Positions 50,242-58,234 of a DNA stretch of 58,234 bases are shown one piece after another; within the stretch, counting starts at the first letter, position 1, and each line of letters starts with the position of its first letter. The notes beneath the pieces were generated by a model. It made no database searches. It saw nothing but the letters and a program-made list of their open reading frames with translations, and was not told where the DNA came from. The stretch comes from a virus. The stretch covers positions 1-58,234 of the IMG/VR virus record IMGVR_UViG_3300031963_011225. One strand, 5' to 3'. The translations under genes and the position numbers were made by a program.

Positions 50242-51102
50242 CTATTTTTTACCGATAGAAAACATTTTACCTATAGGTAGTTCCATTGGTGCCTCATCAG
50301 AAAACATTGTGACTTTTTTTGGTCTACGAATTATCATAGACTTCATTTTTTTAGATTTTTTTTTTACTGTCTCAATAATATCTTTTTTAGTCATTTTTGG
50401 TGAGATATTATTATCTACCATTTCTGATATTTTTTTTTCCAGAAATTTTTCAAACTGCTCTTTTGTTTCTTTCTTTTTACTTTTGACAGTTTTTTCAGGG
50501 TGTTTTTTTTCTGGCATATTTTTATATTGTTTTTTTGACGTTGAGTCAGAAAACTCTTTTGCCATTTTACACCACTTACATTTCTTATCTGAACATTTGT
50601 TACAACGAGCCCAAAATAAACCTTGTTGAGCTTTAGACTCAAACTTTTCATTAATTGTCGATTCAGCCATACCCATCATTGATCTATTTTCACCAGAATC
50701 GTCTCCCATACCATCATCAGCCATATCATTTGCATCATGTGGTGGTTCTTGACCTGTATATTTTTGTAAATTAACTTTTCCTTGAGCATTTGATGTAGTA
50801 ACACCATCGGTTTCATCTTCAGATAATTCTTTTTCAACAACTTCAACAGTACCTGGTTGTGCGTTTGGTACAGGTTTTAAACTTACAGTAGTTTGTCCAG
50901 GTTTTAAAGGAATGTTACCACCTTTAGGACCTACAATAGTTTTAGTTGTTTGTTGTTGTTGGACTTGTTCTTTGTTTTCTTCTTTTTTCATTTTTTTGAA
51001 TTTCTCAAAAAGAAGATTTATTTGAGATTCAGTCATTACTGATACAGTCTTTGATGAAAGACCGTTTTCTATTAAAAATTTTATTTTGTTATTAGTTTTC
51101 AT
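50242..51102 (-). CDS. Late protein with Cys cluster and CTS-like N-terminus
   Basis: The product is 286 residues from MKTNNKIKFLIENGLSSK; an ATG two codons earlier is possible. The first residues resemble T4 internal-protein leaders (MKTYQEF...), and FLIE/N fits the [L/I]-x-E rule. Acidic low-complexity follows. A compact cluster CNKCSDKKCKWC (about 167-178) looks like a zinc knuckle, and the C-terminal third is strongly Lys-rich with a final beta segment. A packaged or head-associated nucleic-acid-binding role is inferred. It overlaps the upstream gene. Confidence 0.68.
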   Translation of the reverse strand: MKTNNKIKFLIENGLSSKTVSVMTESQINLLFEKFKKMKKEENKEQVQQQQTTKTIVGPKGGNIPLKPGQTTVSLKPVPNAQPGTVEVVEKELSEDETDGVTTSNAQGKVNLQKYTGQEPPHDANDMADDGMGDDSGENRSMMGMAESTINEKFESKAQQGLFWARCNKCSDKKCKWCKMAKEFSDSTSKKQYKNMPEKKHPEKTVKSKKKETKEQFEKFLEKKISEMVDNNISPKMTKKDIIETVKKKSKKMKSMIIRRPKKVTMFSDEAPMELPIGKMFSIGKK

Positions 51103-51499
51103 ATACAACTTCTTTTTCGAATTGTAATACTATATCTCTTTCATATAGTTTGTTTTTAACAGATTCTTCAGTTTCTCCAAATTGAAACACCAATCTTTTA
51201 ACAATAGAAAAATCTACATTATCAGTTTCTTTTTCCCATCCCAAAGCAATTACTCCGTCCATAGAATCAATAACTGAAAATACATCAGAATCTTGAACCA
51301 ATTCAAATGATACCTCTTCATTAATCAAAGTACCAACTTTTTTAATATACTCTAAATCAGGTGGTAAAGGATATCCATTTGCTGGTTTAGATTCCCAATT
51401 TTCTCCAAATACTTCTAAAGTGTCAGAAAAAATAAATTCATAAATGTTGTCCCCTTTATAATTGGGTCCTAAACCATTAATATAGATTAATTGATTCAT
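51092..51499 (-). CDS. Hypothetical protein upstream of terminase
   Basis: The product is 135 residues, acidic with mixed strands and helices (MNQLIYINGLGPNYKGDNIY, YIKKVGTLINEEVSFELVQD). There are no Cys residues and no membrane segment. The 4-nt overlap upstream and the 11-nt overlap downstream show that it belongs to one transcription unit with its neighbours. No family was recognised. Its location before terL would suit a small head or packaging component, but that is context only. Confidence 0.68.
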   Translation of the reverse strand: MNQLIYINGLGPNYKGDNIYEFIFSDTLEVFGENWESKPANGYPLPPDLEYIKKVGTLINEEVSFELVQDSDVFSVIDSMDGVIALGWEKETDNVDFSIVKRLVFQFGETEESVKNKLYERDIVLQFEKEVVYEN

Positions 51500-53049
51500 A
51501 AAATATTTCCAGTTCTTGTTATTTTAACTTCATTAATTCCTTGTTTAAAAATCAAATTTTTCTTTTCTGATAAACCCATAAGTTTAACTCTTGGGTTTTC
51601 TGAAATAAATTCAAGAGCCGAATCCATTTGATCTACTGTTTCAGAAAGTCTTATAACATTCTTTTTATTCAATTGATAATTTTGATTAGATTTTAAATCT
51701 TGTTTTTTTATTTCGTCTTCTGACATTGTAAAATATTTACTTAAAACCTTATCTACTGAAGATTCACCAAAAGTTCCGTGTGTGAAAGCATCTACTTCAG
51801 GATAAAAATGTCTTTTTCTTCTGTTTTTTGATGCATAATCTTCTTCGTCAATTTCTTCAAAATCAATAACATCGTAGTCATCTTCATAATCTTCTGTTTG
51901 TTCACCTGATACACCTTTCATTGCGGCATTACCATAAGCAGCTGGTAAGTAATCTCTAAAGGCGTCGCCATAACTTTCATATTCTTCGGCCATTTCAGGT
52001 GATGGTATTTCTTCTTCACCTTCAGGTGACGGTGGAGGGGGAACCATTTCTTGTTCTTCCTCATAACCTTCAACTTCAGCTTCCATATCCATTTCTTCAT
52101 CACCACCTTCTTCATCTTCATCACCACCTTCTAATTTTGAAATGATTTCTTCGATATCGTCCTCATCTAAAACGTCAACATCAAGTGCGGATAAAATTGA
52201 ATTGATTACGTATTTAACGTTTTGAGAAGAAAGTTCTTTTTCTTCCTCATAAGATCTAATTTTTTGTGCTAACTTACCAACAAGAATTTGTATTCTTTTA
52301 AGGTCTGAAACTTTTTTTTCTTTTGGTTTTTTTTCAACGTCGATTTCTAGTTCCTCTTCGCCTTCTTCTCCTTCAGGTGCCGGTGGCATTTCTCCTCCTT
52401 CTTCAGGTGCCGGTGGCATTTCTCCTCCTTCTTCAGGTGCTGGGGGTAATTCTGCTCCCGCATCAGGTGCCGGTGGTAATTCTGCTCCCGCATCAGGTGC
52501 CGGTGGTAATTCTGCTCCCGCATCAGGTGCCGGTGGTAATTCTGCTCCCGCATCAGGTGCTGGAGGTAATTCTGCTCCTGCGTCAGGTGCTGGAGGTAAA
52601 GCTGCGCCCGCATCAGGTGCTGGTGGTAATTCTGCTCCTGCATCAGGAGCTGCAGCCGCTTTAGGTTTTTTAGTTTTTAGTACGTACTTTTTTTTTTGCT
52701 CTCCGATAAGGGGAGTACCTTCTTCGTTTTCAAAAAGGGTATTAACTTCTTTTGTTATCAAGTTAAGACGTTTTAAAGCCTGAGAATAAGATGAATAATA
52801 TTTTCTACCTTTCATTGGTTCAATATAGTCGAACTCAGATTCATTGATAGATTTTTTAATAATATAACCTTGTCTTTCTTTAGCAATTTCATATGTGTTA
52901 CCATCAGCCAAATTTATTCTATATTCGGATGACTTTGTCTCATTTACTGATTGAGGAATATTTTCATTGTAACGAGCAATTTCCATTATTCGTCTGATTT
53001 TATCCATTCCCTCAAGTTTTTCACTTCCAATAGGTCTAAGTCCTGCCAT
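51496..53049 (-). CDS. Acidic late protein with PPAPDAGAEL repeats
   Basis: The product is 517 residues. Residues 1-125 form a domain with a strand-rich part (YRINLADGNTYEIAKERQGY) and a helix. Residues 131-226 are ten-residue repeats of the type PPAPDAGAEL. Residues 227-370 are highly acidic with helices, and the C-terminal 140 residues form a compact domain (VDKVLSKYFTMSEDEIKKQD, IRLSETVDQMDSALEFISEN). It leads the terminase operon. The composition recalls a head-core or scaffold-associated protein, but no family was recognised. Confidence 0.7.
   Translation of the reverse strand: MAGLRPIGSEKLEGMDKIRRIMEIARYNENIPQSVNETKSSEYRINLADGNTYEIAKERQGYIIKKSINESEFDYIEPMKGRKYYSSYSQALKRLNLITKEVNTLFENEEGTPLIGEQKKKYVLKTKKPKAAAAPDAGAELPPAPDAGAALPPAPDAGAELPPAPDAGAELPPAPDAGAELPPAPDAGAELPPAPDAGAELPPAPEEGGEMPPAPEEGGEMPPAPEGEEGEEELEIDVEKKPKEKKVSDLKRIQILVGKLAQKIRSYEEEKELSSQNVKYVINSILSALDVDVLDEDDIEEIISKLEGGDEDEEGGDEEMDMEAEVEGYEEEQEMVPPPPSPEGEEEIPSPEMAEEYESYGDAFRDYLPAAYGNAAMKGVSGEQTEDYEDDYDVIDFEEIDEEDYASKNRRKRHFYPEVDAFTHGTFGESSVDKVLSKYFTMSEDEIKKQDLKSNQNYQLNKKNVIRLSETVDQMDSALEFISENPRVKLMGLSEKKNLIFKQGINEVKITRTGNIL
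52372..52659 (-). repeat. 30-bp coding repeats (PPAPDAGAEL)
   Basis: Nine to ten 30-bp units, several identical at the DNA level, encode a Pro/Ala/Asp linker within the gene at 51496-53049. They are in frame and without spacers, so they are not a CRISPR array. Confidence 0.88.
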
Positions 53050-53083
53050 ATTTGTGTTATTTAATGTAAATTATTTTTTCTTA

Positions 53084-53090
53084 ATAAATA
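53084..53090 (-). promoter_or_regulatory. RTATTTAT element before the gene at 53049
   Basis: ATA-TATTTAT lies 34 nt before the ATG at 53049, the longest spacing of the set. Confidence 0.4.
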
Positions 53091-53125
53091 TATCGATAAA
53101 CGTAATTATTTTTAATTACCGATTT

Positions 53126-53863
53126 TTATTGTTTCATCGACAATTTTTTGTCTATAAGATCTGTTGGTAATTCGTATAATTTCCCAATGTACCCATTTCT
53201 TCTCAGTAATTTGAATACTAAATTTTCTAAGGACATTTCTCCGTTTTTTTCAAGTCCGCAATTTCTGAATTTCTTTAATTTTTCTTTGTATTTTTTTACC
53301 AAACGTTTGATTTCATCGGGATCTTCATCACTGATATTATCAACAACACCATCAATAATTCTCATCCACTGATTGGCCTTTTCCTTTAGAAGATCTATAT
53401 CAATTTTTTTATCTTCAGATTTTTTTGGTTCATTAACCCACATATCATATAAAACAGAATATATTCCACTACTAAATGTTGTTTCACTTTCGCTTTGAAC
53501 AAAACATTCAACGTCGTACCCAAATAATTTTATATTATGTCTATCGTTAAATATTATTTTTTTTAAATCAAAAAATTCAACATATAATTCTTGTGAGTTA
53601 TTTGGGAATTGGTTGTAATTTACAACTATATGTAAATCTATATCCGAAAACTTAGACCAGTTATAATTTACCAATGAACCAATCATTATTATATCAGTTA
53701 CAATCACATCAACACCTAAAAAATCTATAAATACGTTTGCAGTTTCCAAAAGTTTTTCTCTTACTTCAGGTCTCATCATATATGACTTACCTTCCTTCTC
53801 CCAAATTTTAGGATTTAGATTTTCTTGGGATTCAAAACTTTTTATAATATCTGAAGTATTCAT
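53126..53863 (-). CDS. MNT-type nucleotidyltransferase-like protein
   Basis: The product is 245 residues from MNTSDIIKSFESQE. The ATG at 53863 has a late-type element 4 nt upstream; a longer reading would run into the KTSC gene and is rejected. IMIGSLVNYNWSKFSDIDLH (about 60-79) is the nucleotidyltransferase signature G-S-x(n)-S-D-x-D with the two metal-binding Asp residues, and VECFVQ later may supply the third acidic residue. The C-terminal half is helical. Such proteins transfer a nucleotide to a protein, antibiotic or RNA target; the target here is unknown. Confidence 0.78.
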   Translation of the reverse strand: MNTSDIIKSFESQENLNPKIWEKEGKSYMMRPEVREKLLETANVFIDFLGVDVIVTDIIMIGSLVNYNWSKFSDIDLHIVVNYNQFPNNSQELYVEFFDLKKIIFNDRHNIKLFGYDVECFVQSESETTFSSGIYSVLYDMWVNEPKKSEDKKIDIDLLKEKANQWMRIIDGVVDNISDEDPDEIKRLVKKYKEKLKKFRNCGLEKNGEMSLENLVFKLLRRNGYIGKLYELPTDLIDKKLSMKQ

Positions 53864-53867
53864 ATAG

Positions 53868-53874
53868 ATAAATA
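53868..53874 (-). promoter_or_regulatory. RTATTTAT element before the nucleotidyltransferase
   Basis: AAG-TATTTAT lies 4 nt before the ATG at 53863. Confidence 0.4.
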
Positions 53875-53882
53875 CTTTATAA

Positions 53883-54125
53883 TTATAGTTTCTTATATGT
53901 GTGTGCTTTGGAAATGTTTTTGTTAAAGAAGTTTCCTTGAGATTCTGCCATTCTAAACTGAGTATATTTCTGATGTGGTACTTCACTATACTCATATCTC
54001 GCACCATTTTTAAACTCTGCAATCATTTTTTTAGTAAGGGTATCGTACTCAGTTCTTACAATATTTGATGATTCTATTTCATTCAAAATCGTTGTTCCAC
54101 TAATTAATTCACTTGTTATTGCCAT
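53883..54125 (-). CDS. KTSC domain protein
   Basis: The product is 80 residues. EYDTLTKKMIAEFKNGARYE and YSEVPHQKYTQFRMAESQGN, followed by FFNKNI and a final aromatic/basic segment, match the KTSC domain: a first strand pair with F-x-x-G-x-x-Y-x-Y, then V-P, a helix and S-x-G-x-(F/Y). KTSC is a small domain of unknown function, often found in phages and as an appendage to lysyl-tRNA synthetase. It sits between dnaK (with a terminator in between) and the nucleotidyltransferase gene. Confidence 0.82.
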   Translation of the reverse strand: MAITSELISGTTILNEIESSNIVRTEYDTLTKKMIAEFKNGARYEYSEVPHQKYTQFRMAESQGNFFNKNISKAHTYKKL

Positions 54126-54142
54126 AATTTTTTTATTTAAAA

Positions 54143-54149
54143 ATAAATA
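54143..54149 (-). promoter_or_regulatory. RTATTTAT element before the KTSC gene
   Basis: TCA-TATTTAT lies 17 nt before the ATG at 54125, directly after the dnaK terminator. The base before the core is A. Confidence 0.45.
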
Positions 54150-54154
54150 TGAGT

Positions 54155-54182
54155 AAAAAAAAATCCACCCTAAGGTGGATTT
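54155..54182 (-). terminator. Rho-independent terminator after dnaK
   Basis: On the minus strand AAATCCACC and GGTGGATTT pair around loop TTAG and are followed by a run of T residues. It isolates dnaK from the late genes downstream. Confidence 0.9.
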
Positions 54183-54203
54183 CTAACTTTAAAATTTAAG
54201 AGA

Positions 54204-56060
54204 TTATTTAACTTCCTCGAACTCTACATTTGCAAAGTCTTCTTCTGTTGCTTCAGCGTTGTTTGTTTGTTCATACAACTTCTGACTTATGGTTTGGAAT
54301 TTTTTATTAACCTCTTCCATTAAAATTTTTACTTCTGAAATGTCTTTCTTGTCGTAAGCCGATTTTAATTTATCGATTGATGAATTAATTTCAGTTTTTT
54401 CATCTTCAGTAATTTTACTTTCAAGATCTTCCATAGATTTACCGACTTGAAAAATTAATGAGTCAGCGGAGTTTAAAGTATCAACTTCCTCTTTTAATTT
54501 TTTATCAGCTTCCGCATTCATTTCAGCTTCTTGTTTCATTCTCTCAACTTCTTCTTTTGATAGACCTGAAGATGACTCAATTCGGATTGATTGTTGTTTG
54601 TTAGTTGCTTTATCAACTGCAGATACATTTATAATACCATTTGCATCGATATCAAAAGTTACCTCGATTTGAGGAGTTCCTCTTCTTGCTGGTGGTAATC
54701 CATCAAGGTGGAATTTACCAATAGTTCTGTTATCTCTTGCCATTGCTCTTTCACCTTGTAAAACATGTATTTCTACTGTTGGTTGATTATCTGCAGCTGT
54801 TGAGAATGTTTCTGATTTTTTTGTTGGAATAGTTGTGTTCGCATCAATCAATTTTGTAAATACACCTCCCATAGTTTCAATACCTAATGAAAGTGGTGTT
54901 ACGTCTAACAACAATACGTCTGTTACATCACCAGCCAAAACACCTCCTTGGATTGCAGCTCCCAAAGCAACAACCTCATCAGGATTTACCCCTTTTGAAG
55001 GTTCTTTACCAAAGAATTTTTTAACTGCTTCTTGGATGGAAGGAATACGAGTAGATCCACCAACTAAAATAATCTCATCAATATCAGATGGTTTTAGTTT
55101 GGCATTTTTCAAAGCGGATTCACAAGGTTTAATTGTTCTATCAACCAATGATTGTGTTAATTGATCAAACTTAGATTTTGTGATAGTCATTACTAAGTGT
55201 TTTGGTCCTGTTGCATCTGCAGTTACATATGGTAAGTTAATTTCAGTTTGAGGTGAAGAAGATAACTCAATTTTAGCCTTTTCAGCCGCCTCACGAAGTC
55301 TCTGAAGTGCCATAGGATCTTTTGAAATATCCATACCATTTTCTTTTTTGAATTCGGAAACTAAGTGGTCAATTAAAGCCTGATCAAAGTCATCCCCACC
55401 TAAGTGAGTGTCCCCGTCAGTTGCTAACACCTCAAATACACCGTCACCAAGTTCCAATACTGATACGTCATGTGTTCCACCACCACAGTCAAATACTACA
55501 ATTTTCATGTCTTTTGACATTTTATCAAGACCATAAGCCAAAGCCGCGGCTGTTGGTTCATTGATAATTCTTTTTACTGTAAGACCAGCAATTTCACCAG
55601 CTTCTTTAGTCGCTTGACGTTGAGCATCGTTAAAATAAGCAGGAACTGTGATTACGGCTTCAGTTACAGATTGACCTAAATAGTCTTCTGCCGTTTGTTT
55701 CATTTTTTGAAGGACGGCCGCTGAGATTTCTTGTGGTGAATAAGTTCTATCGTTAATTTGAACTTTTGGTGAGTTATTTTCTTTAATAACTTTGTAAGGG
55801 ACCTTTGTTGTTTCATTTTTAACCTCATCAAAAGATGATCCCATAAATCTTTTAATTGAGTAAATTGTTTTGTCAGGGTTTGTTACCGCTTGACGTTTTG
55901 CAGGATCTCCGATTTTTCTTTCACCGTCTTTAATAAACCCCACAATTGATGGTGTTGTTCTTTTTCCTTCACTGTTAGCAATAACCACAGGTTCCTTGCC
56001 TTCCATTACGGCAACACACGAGTTAGTTGTTCCCAAGTCAATTCCAATTATTTTTCCCAT
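54204..56060 (-). CDS. dnaK: Full-length DnaK (Hsp70) chaperone
   Basis: The product is 618 residues, close to the bacterial length of about 610-640. [17 protein letters not shown] opens the ATPase domain. [52 protein letters not shown] and [16 protein letters not shown] are all intact. The linker [19 protein letters not shown] and substrate domain follow, and the C-terminus ends NVEFEEVK, like bacterial DnaK tails. No disabling change is visible, so it is probably an active ATP-dependent foldase. No dnaJ or grpE lies in the window, so it probably uses host co-chaperones. A host-type promoter precedes it and a terminator follows. Recent host origin is likely. Confidence 0.97.
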   Translation of the reverse strand: MGKIIGIDLGTTNSCVAVMEGKEPVVIANSEGKRTTPSIVGFIKDGERKIGDPAKRQAVTNPDKTIYSIKRFMGSSFDEVKNETTKVPYKVIKENNSPKVQINDRTYSPQEISAAVLQKMKQTAEDYLGQSVTEAVITVPAYFNDAQRQATKEAGEIAGLTVKRIINEPTAAALAYGLDKMSKDMKIVVFDCGGGTHDVSVLELGDGVFEVLATDGDTHLGGDDFDQALIDHLVSEFKKENGMDISKDPMALQRLREAAEKAKIELSSSPQTEINLPYVTADATGPKHLVMTITKSKFDQLTQSLVDRTIKPCESALKNAKLKPSDIDEIILVGGSTRIPSIQEAVKKFFGKEPSKGVNPDEVVALGAAIQGGVLAGDVTDVLLLDVTPLSLGIETMGGVFTKLIDANTTIPTKKSETFSTAADNQPTVEIHVLQGERAMARDNRTIGKFHLDGLPPARRGTPQIEVTFDIDANGIINVSAVDKATNKQQSIRIESSSGLSKEEVERMKQEAEMNAEADKKLKEEVDTLNSADSLIFQVGKSMEDLESKITEDEKTEINSSIDKLKSAYDKKDISEVKILMEEVNKKFQTISQKLYEQTNNAEATEEDFANVEFEEVK

Positions 56061-56106
56061 TTTTTTATCATTTTATTTTTATGTTTATTTTTTCCACACT
56101 TTTTAC

Positions 56107-56138
56107 CAAATATATGCCATTCCATAAAACCTGTCAAT
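56107..56138 (-). promoter_or_regulatory. Bacteroidota-type promoter of dnaK
   Basis: On the minus strand ATTG (56135-56138), a 20-bp spacer and TATATTTG (56107-56114) match the TTTG/TAnnTTTG form with one mismatch. The -7 box is about 46 nt before the dnaK ATG. No RTATTTAT element is present. Confidence 0.6.
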
Positions 56139-56140
56139 AT

Positions 56141-56165
56141 GTCAGTATATTTTTTTTATACTGAC
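56141..56165. promoter_or_regulatory. Operator-like inverted repeat between dnaK and clp
   Basis: GTCAGTATA and TATACTGAC form a perfect 9-bp dyad around seven T residues. A direct TGTCA-N3-TGTCA repeat lies just to the left and touches the dnaK promoter upstream box. No T-run follows on either strand, so a terminator is unlikely; a repressor site or mRNA hairpin is possible. Confidence 0.5.
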
Positions 56166-56229
56166 AAAATAACAATATTGGACTTTTCTAAATTTATTTA
56201 TTAGTTTTTGAATGTAAAACAATAGAAGT

Positions 56230-58234
56230 ATGTTAGAATTTATGGATGAAGGAAATGATAAAGCGAAAAAAAAGTCTGATTCAGGAACACCTGTGTTAGA
56301 TAATTTTAGCAAGGATTTAAACAAATTAGCTCAAGAAGGTAAATTAGATCCTGTAATTGGTAGAAAGAAGGAAATCTTAAGGATTGCTCAGATACTTTCT
56401 CGAAGAAAGAAAAATAACCCAATTATTATTGGTGAGCCAGGTGCAGGAAAAACTGCAATAGTTGAGGGTCTTGCCATGATGATTCATGATGGTGAGTGTC
56501 CTAAGAATTTAATGGATAAAAGAATTGTTTCTTTAGACATGAATTCTTTGGTTGCTGGAACAAAATACCGTGGTCAGTTTGAAGAAAGAATGAAGGTAAT
56601 CATTGAAGAACTTCAATCATCCCCAAACATCATCTTGTTTATTGACGAGATTCATACAATAGTTGGTGCGGGAAATAGTTCAGGTTCATTAGATGCATCT
56701 AACATCTTCAAACCTGCACTTTCTCGAGGTGAAATTCAGTGTATTGGTGCAACTACTTTAGATGAGTATAGAACTAACTTTGAAAAGGACGGAGCATTAG
56801 AAAGAAGATTCCAAAAGGTAGTTGTGGATCCTGCAACAAAAGATGAAACTTTTGAAATCCTTAAATTAAGTAAGGAAAAGTATGAAGATCACCATAAAGT
56901 GACTTATGATGATGAGACGTTATGGACATTTGTTGAGTTAGCGGACCGTTATATTACAGATCGTGAGTTTCCTGATAAGGCTTTTGATATCTTGGATGAG
57001 GTTGGTGCAAGAATGCAAATTGACATAAAACTTCCTGAAGTTATTGAAAACTTAAAAGATGAGGCTAACAAAATTAAACAAGAAAAAATAAACGTAATCA
57101 AAAGACAAGACTACGAACAAGCCGCAGAACTCCGTGATCGTGAAAGAGGTGTAATTGCAAAACTTGAGGAAGAAAAGAAAAAATTTGAGGAACATTTGAG
57201 AAGTAGTAAAAGAACTATTCCTGAAGAATTAGTTTACGAGGTTGTTTCAAACATGACTAAAATCCCAATTTCAAACATCAATCTTGATGAAAGGAATAAT
57301 CTTATTAATTTGACTGATAATTTGAGTTCAAAAGTAATTGGTCAAGAAGAAGCGGTTTTAAAAATTACAAAAGCAATCCGTAGAAATAGAATGGGTATTA
57401 AAGACCCAAATAAACCAATCGGTTCATTTATTTTCTTAGGATCTACAGGTGTTGGTAAAACATATTTGGCAAAACAATTGGCAAAAGAAATCTTTGGAAG
57501 TGAAGATAATATGATTCGTGTGGACATGAGTGAATACCAAGAAAAACATACTATTTCTCGTTTGATCGGATCACCTCCAGGATATGTTGGTCATGATGAA
57601 GGAGGTCAATTAACAGAACAAGTTAAAAACAAACCTTACTCTGTTGTATTATTTGATGAGATTGAAAAAGCTCACAAAGACATTTTCTCAACACTTCTTC
57701 AGTTGTTAGATGATGGTCACATTACGGATTCGTTAGGTCGTAAGATCAACTTCAAAAATTGTTTGATCATTATGACTTCCAATATTGGTGTTAAAAGATT
57801 ACAAGATTTTGGTGCTGGTGTTGGATTCAAAACAGGTAAAAGTGAGGCGGTTAGAGAAGAAGAGAAAAGAGAAATTCTTAAAAAAGAACTAAGTAAATTC
57901 TTCGCCCCTGAATTCTTAAATCGTATTGATGATGTAGTTATATTCAATTCACTTGAAAAGAAACATATTGATGTAATTACAAAACTTGAGGTTGACAGAC
58001 TACTAAAAAGAGTCTTAGAAAAGAAATATATTTTCACTTATGAACAAGATCTAATCGATTACATTTCTAAAGTGGGATTTGATGAAACATTTGGAGCTCG
58101 ACCAATCAAAAGAGCAATCCAAGATAAAATTGAGGATTTAATTTCTGAAAAAATCTTGATGATGGAGATTGAAGAAAATAAAGACTATGTCTTGAAGGTT
58201 GAGAATGATGAGGTTGTTGTTTCTAATAAAGAAG
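56230..58234 (+). CDS. clpC: ClpC-like AAA+ unfoldase lacking the N-domain (3' end outside window)
   Basis: There are 668 codons from the ATG at 56230 to the right edge, with no stop. The usual N-domain of about 150 residues is missing; the protein starts just before the first ATPase module. D1 has GEPGAGKT (68-75), ILFIDE (135-140) and the ERRF arginine finger. A UVR-like middle domain (288-320, QDYEQAAELRDRER) marks it as ClpC-like. D2 has GSTGVGKT (404-411), VVLFDE (472-477), a VGF tripeptide (531-533) where ClpP-binding [L/I/V]-G-F loops lie, and GARPIKRAIQ. It should unfold proteins and may deliver them to host ClpP. It is divergent from dnaK across a shared control region. Confidence 0.93.
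   Translation, partial: MLEFMDEGNDKAKKKSDSGTPVLDNFSKDLNKLAQEGKLDPVIGRKKEILRIAQILSRRKKNNPIIIGEPGAGKTAIVEGLAMMIHDGECPKNLMDKRIVSLDMNSLVAGTKYRGQFEERMKVIIEELQSSPNIILFIDEIHTIVGAGNSSGSLDASNIFKPALSRGEIQCIGATTLDEYRTNFEKDGALERRFQKVVVDPATKDETFEILKLSKEKYEDHHKVTYDDETLWTFVELADRYITDREFPDKAFDILDEVGARMQIDIKLPEVIENLKDEANKIKQEKINVIKRQDYEQAAELRDRERGVIAKLEEEKKKFEEHLRSSKRTIPEELVYEVVSNMTKIPISNINLDERNNLINLTDNLSSKVIGQEEAVLKITKAIRRNRMGIKDPNKPIGSFIFLGSTGVGKTYLAKQLAKEIFGSEDNMIRVDMSEYQEKHTISRLIGSPPGYVGHDEGGQLTEQVKNKPYSVVLFDEIEKAHKDIFSTLLQLLDDGHITDSLGRKINFKNCLIIMTSNIGVKRLQDFGAGVGFKTGKSEAVREEEKREILKKELSKFFAPEFLNRIDDVVIFNSLEKKHIDVITKLEVDRLLKRVLEKKYIFTYEQDLIDYISKVGFDETFGARPIKRAIQDKIEDLISEKILMMEIEENKDYVLKVENDEVVVSNKE

Noticed and set aside
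52323-52664. Plus-strand Leu/Val-rich and minus-strand His/Gln-rich frames.
   Set aside because: They are alternative-frame readings of the PPAPDAGAEL repeats.
53864-54022. N-terminal extension of the nucleotidyltransferase to 54022.
   Set aside because: It would overlap most of the KTSC gene in another frame, and the ATG at 53863 has the upstream element and starts the recognisable protein.

Overview
This window is part of a large tailed-phage genome (Caudoviricetes with a T4-type head module) that most likely infects a member of the Bacteroidota, probably an aquatic Flavobacteriia-like host. The phage assignment rests on a T4-type run of head genes: large terminase, portal, prohead protease, acidic scaffold and gp23-like capsid, in the T4 order. 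A gp55-like late sigma factor supports it. The host assignment rests on a Bacteroidota-type ribosomal protein bS21, two promoters of the Bacteroidota form TTTG-N19/20-TAnnTTTG, A-rich leaders without Shine-Dalgarno sequences, and low GC content. No tRNA, rRNA, IS element or CRISPR array was recognised. No gene-free stretch exceeds about 170 bp.

Layout. (1) 1-11413, minus strand: three virion fibre or decoration genes. The last is a giant collagen-like gene of at least 2,693 codons that runs off the left edge. Its repeats read Gly-Thr-Asn/Ser on the minus strand; the long Val-Pro-rich frame on the plus strand is only its antisense. (2) 11467-14117, plus strand: five small late or structural genes, one WYL-like, ending at a terminator. 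(3) 14222-31711, plus strand: a glycosylation island of ten glycosyltransferase-like genes and five nucleotide-sugar genes. A ColD-like dehydratase with His in place of the PLP lysine sits beside Gmd and a GDP-fucose-synthase relative, which points to GDP-colitose or a related deoxyhexose. The island also holds a DEDDy exonuclease, dUTPase, PhoH, a HAD protein and the gp55-like sigma factor. (4) 31723-38652, plus strand: baseplate and other virion genes, including a gp5-like OB-fold protein. (5) 38653-53049, minus strand: the head module, with one opposite-strand gene for bS21. (6) 53126-58234: a nucleotidyltransferase, a KTSC protein, DnaK, and a divergent N-domain-less Clp ATPase cut by the right edge.

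How the genes fit together. The gp55-like factor probably directs late transcription. An RTATTTAT motif lies 4-34 nt before the start codon of most late genes on both strands, seems nearly absent before the sugar genes, and may be its promoter or a 5'-leader element. The capsid has a T4-like cleavage site (LINE/A) for the gp21-like protease. Several small proteins share N-termini ending in [L/I]-x-E and may be targeted to the prohead. bS21, DnaK and Clp suggest the phage modifies host translation and protein folding. The sugar island probably decorates the virion, the host surface or another phage component; the acceptor cannot be read from the sequence.
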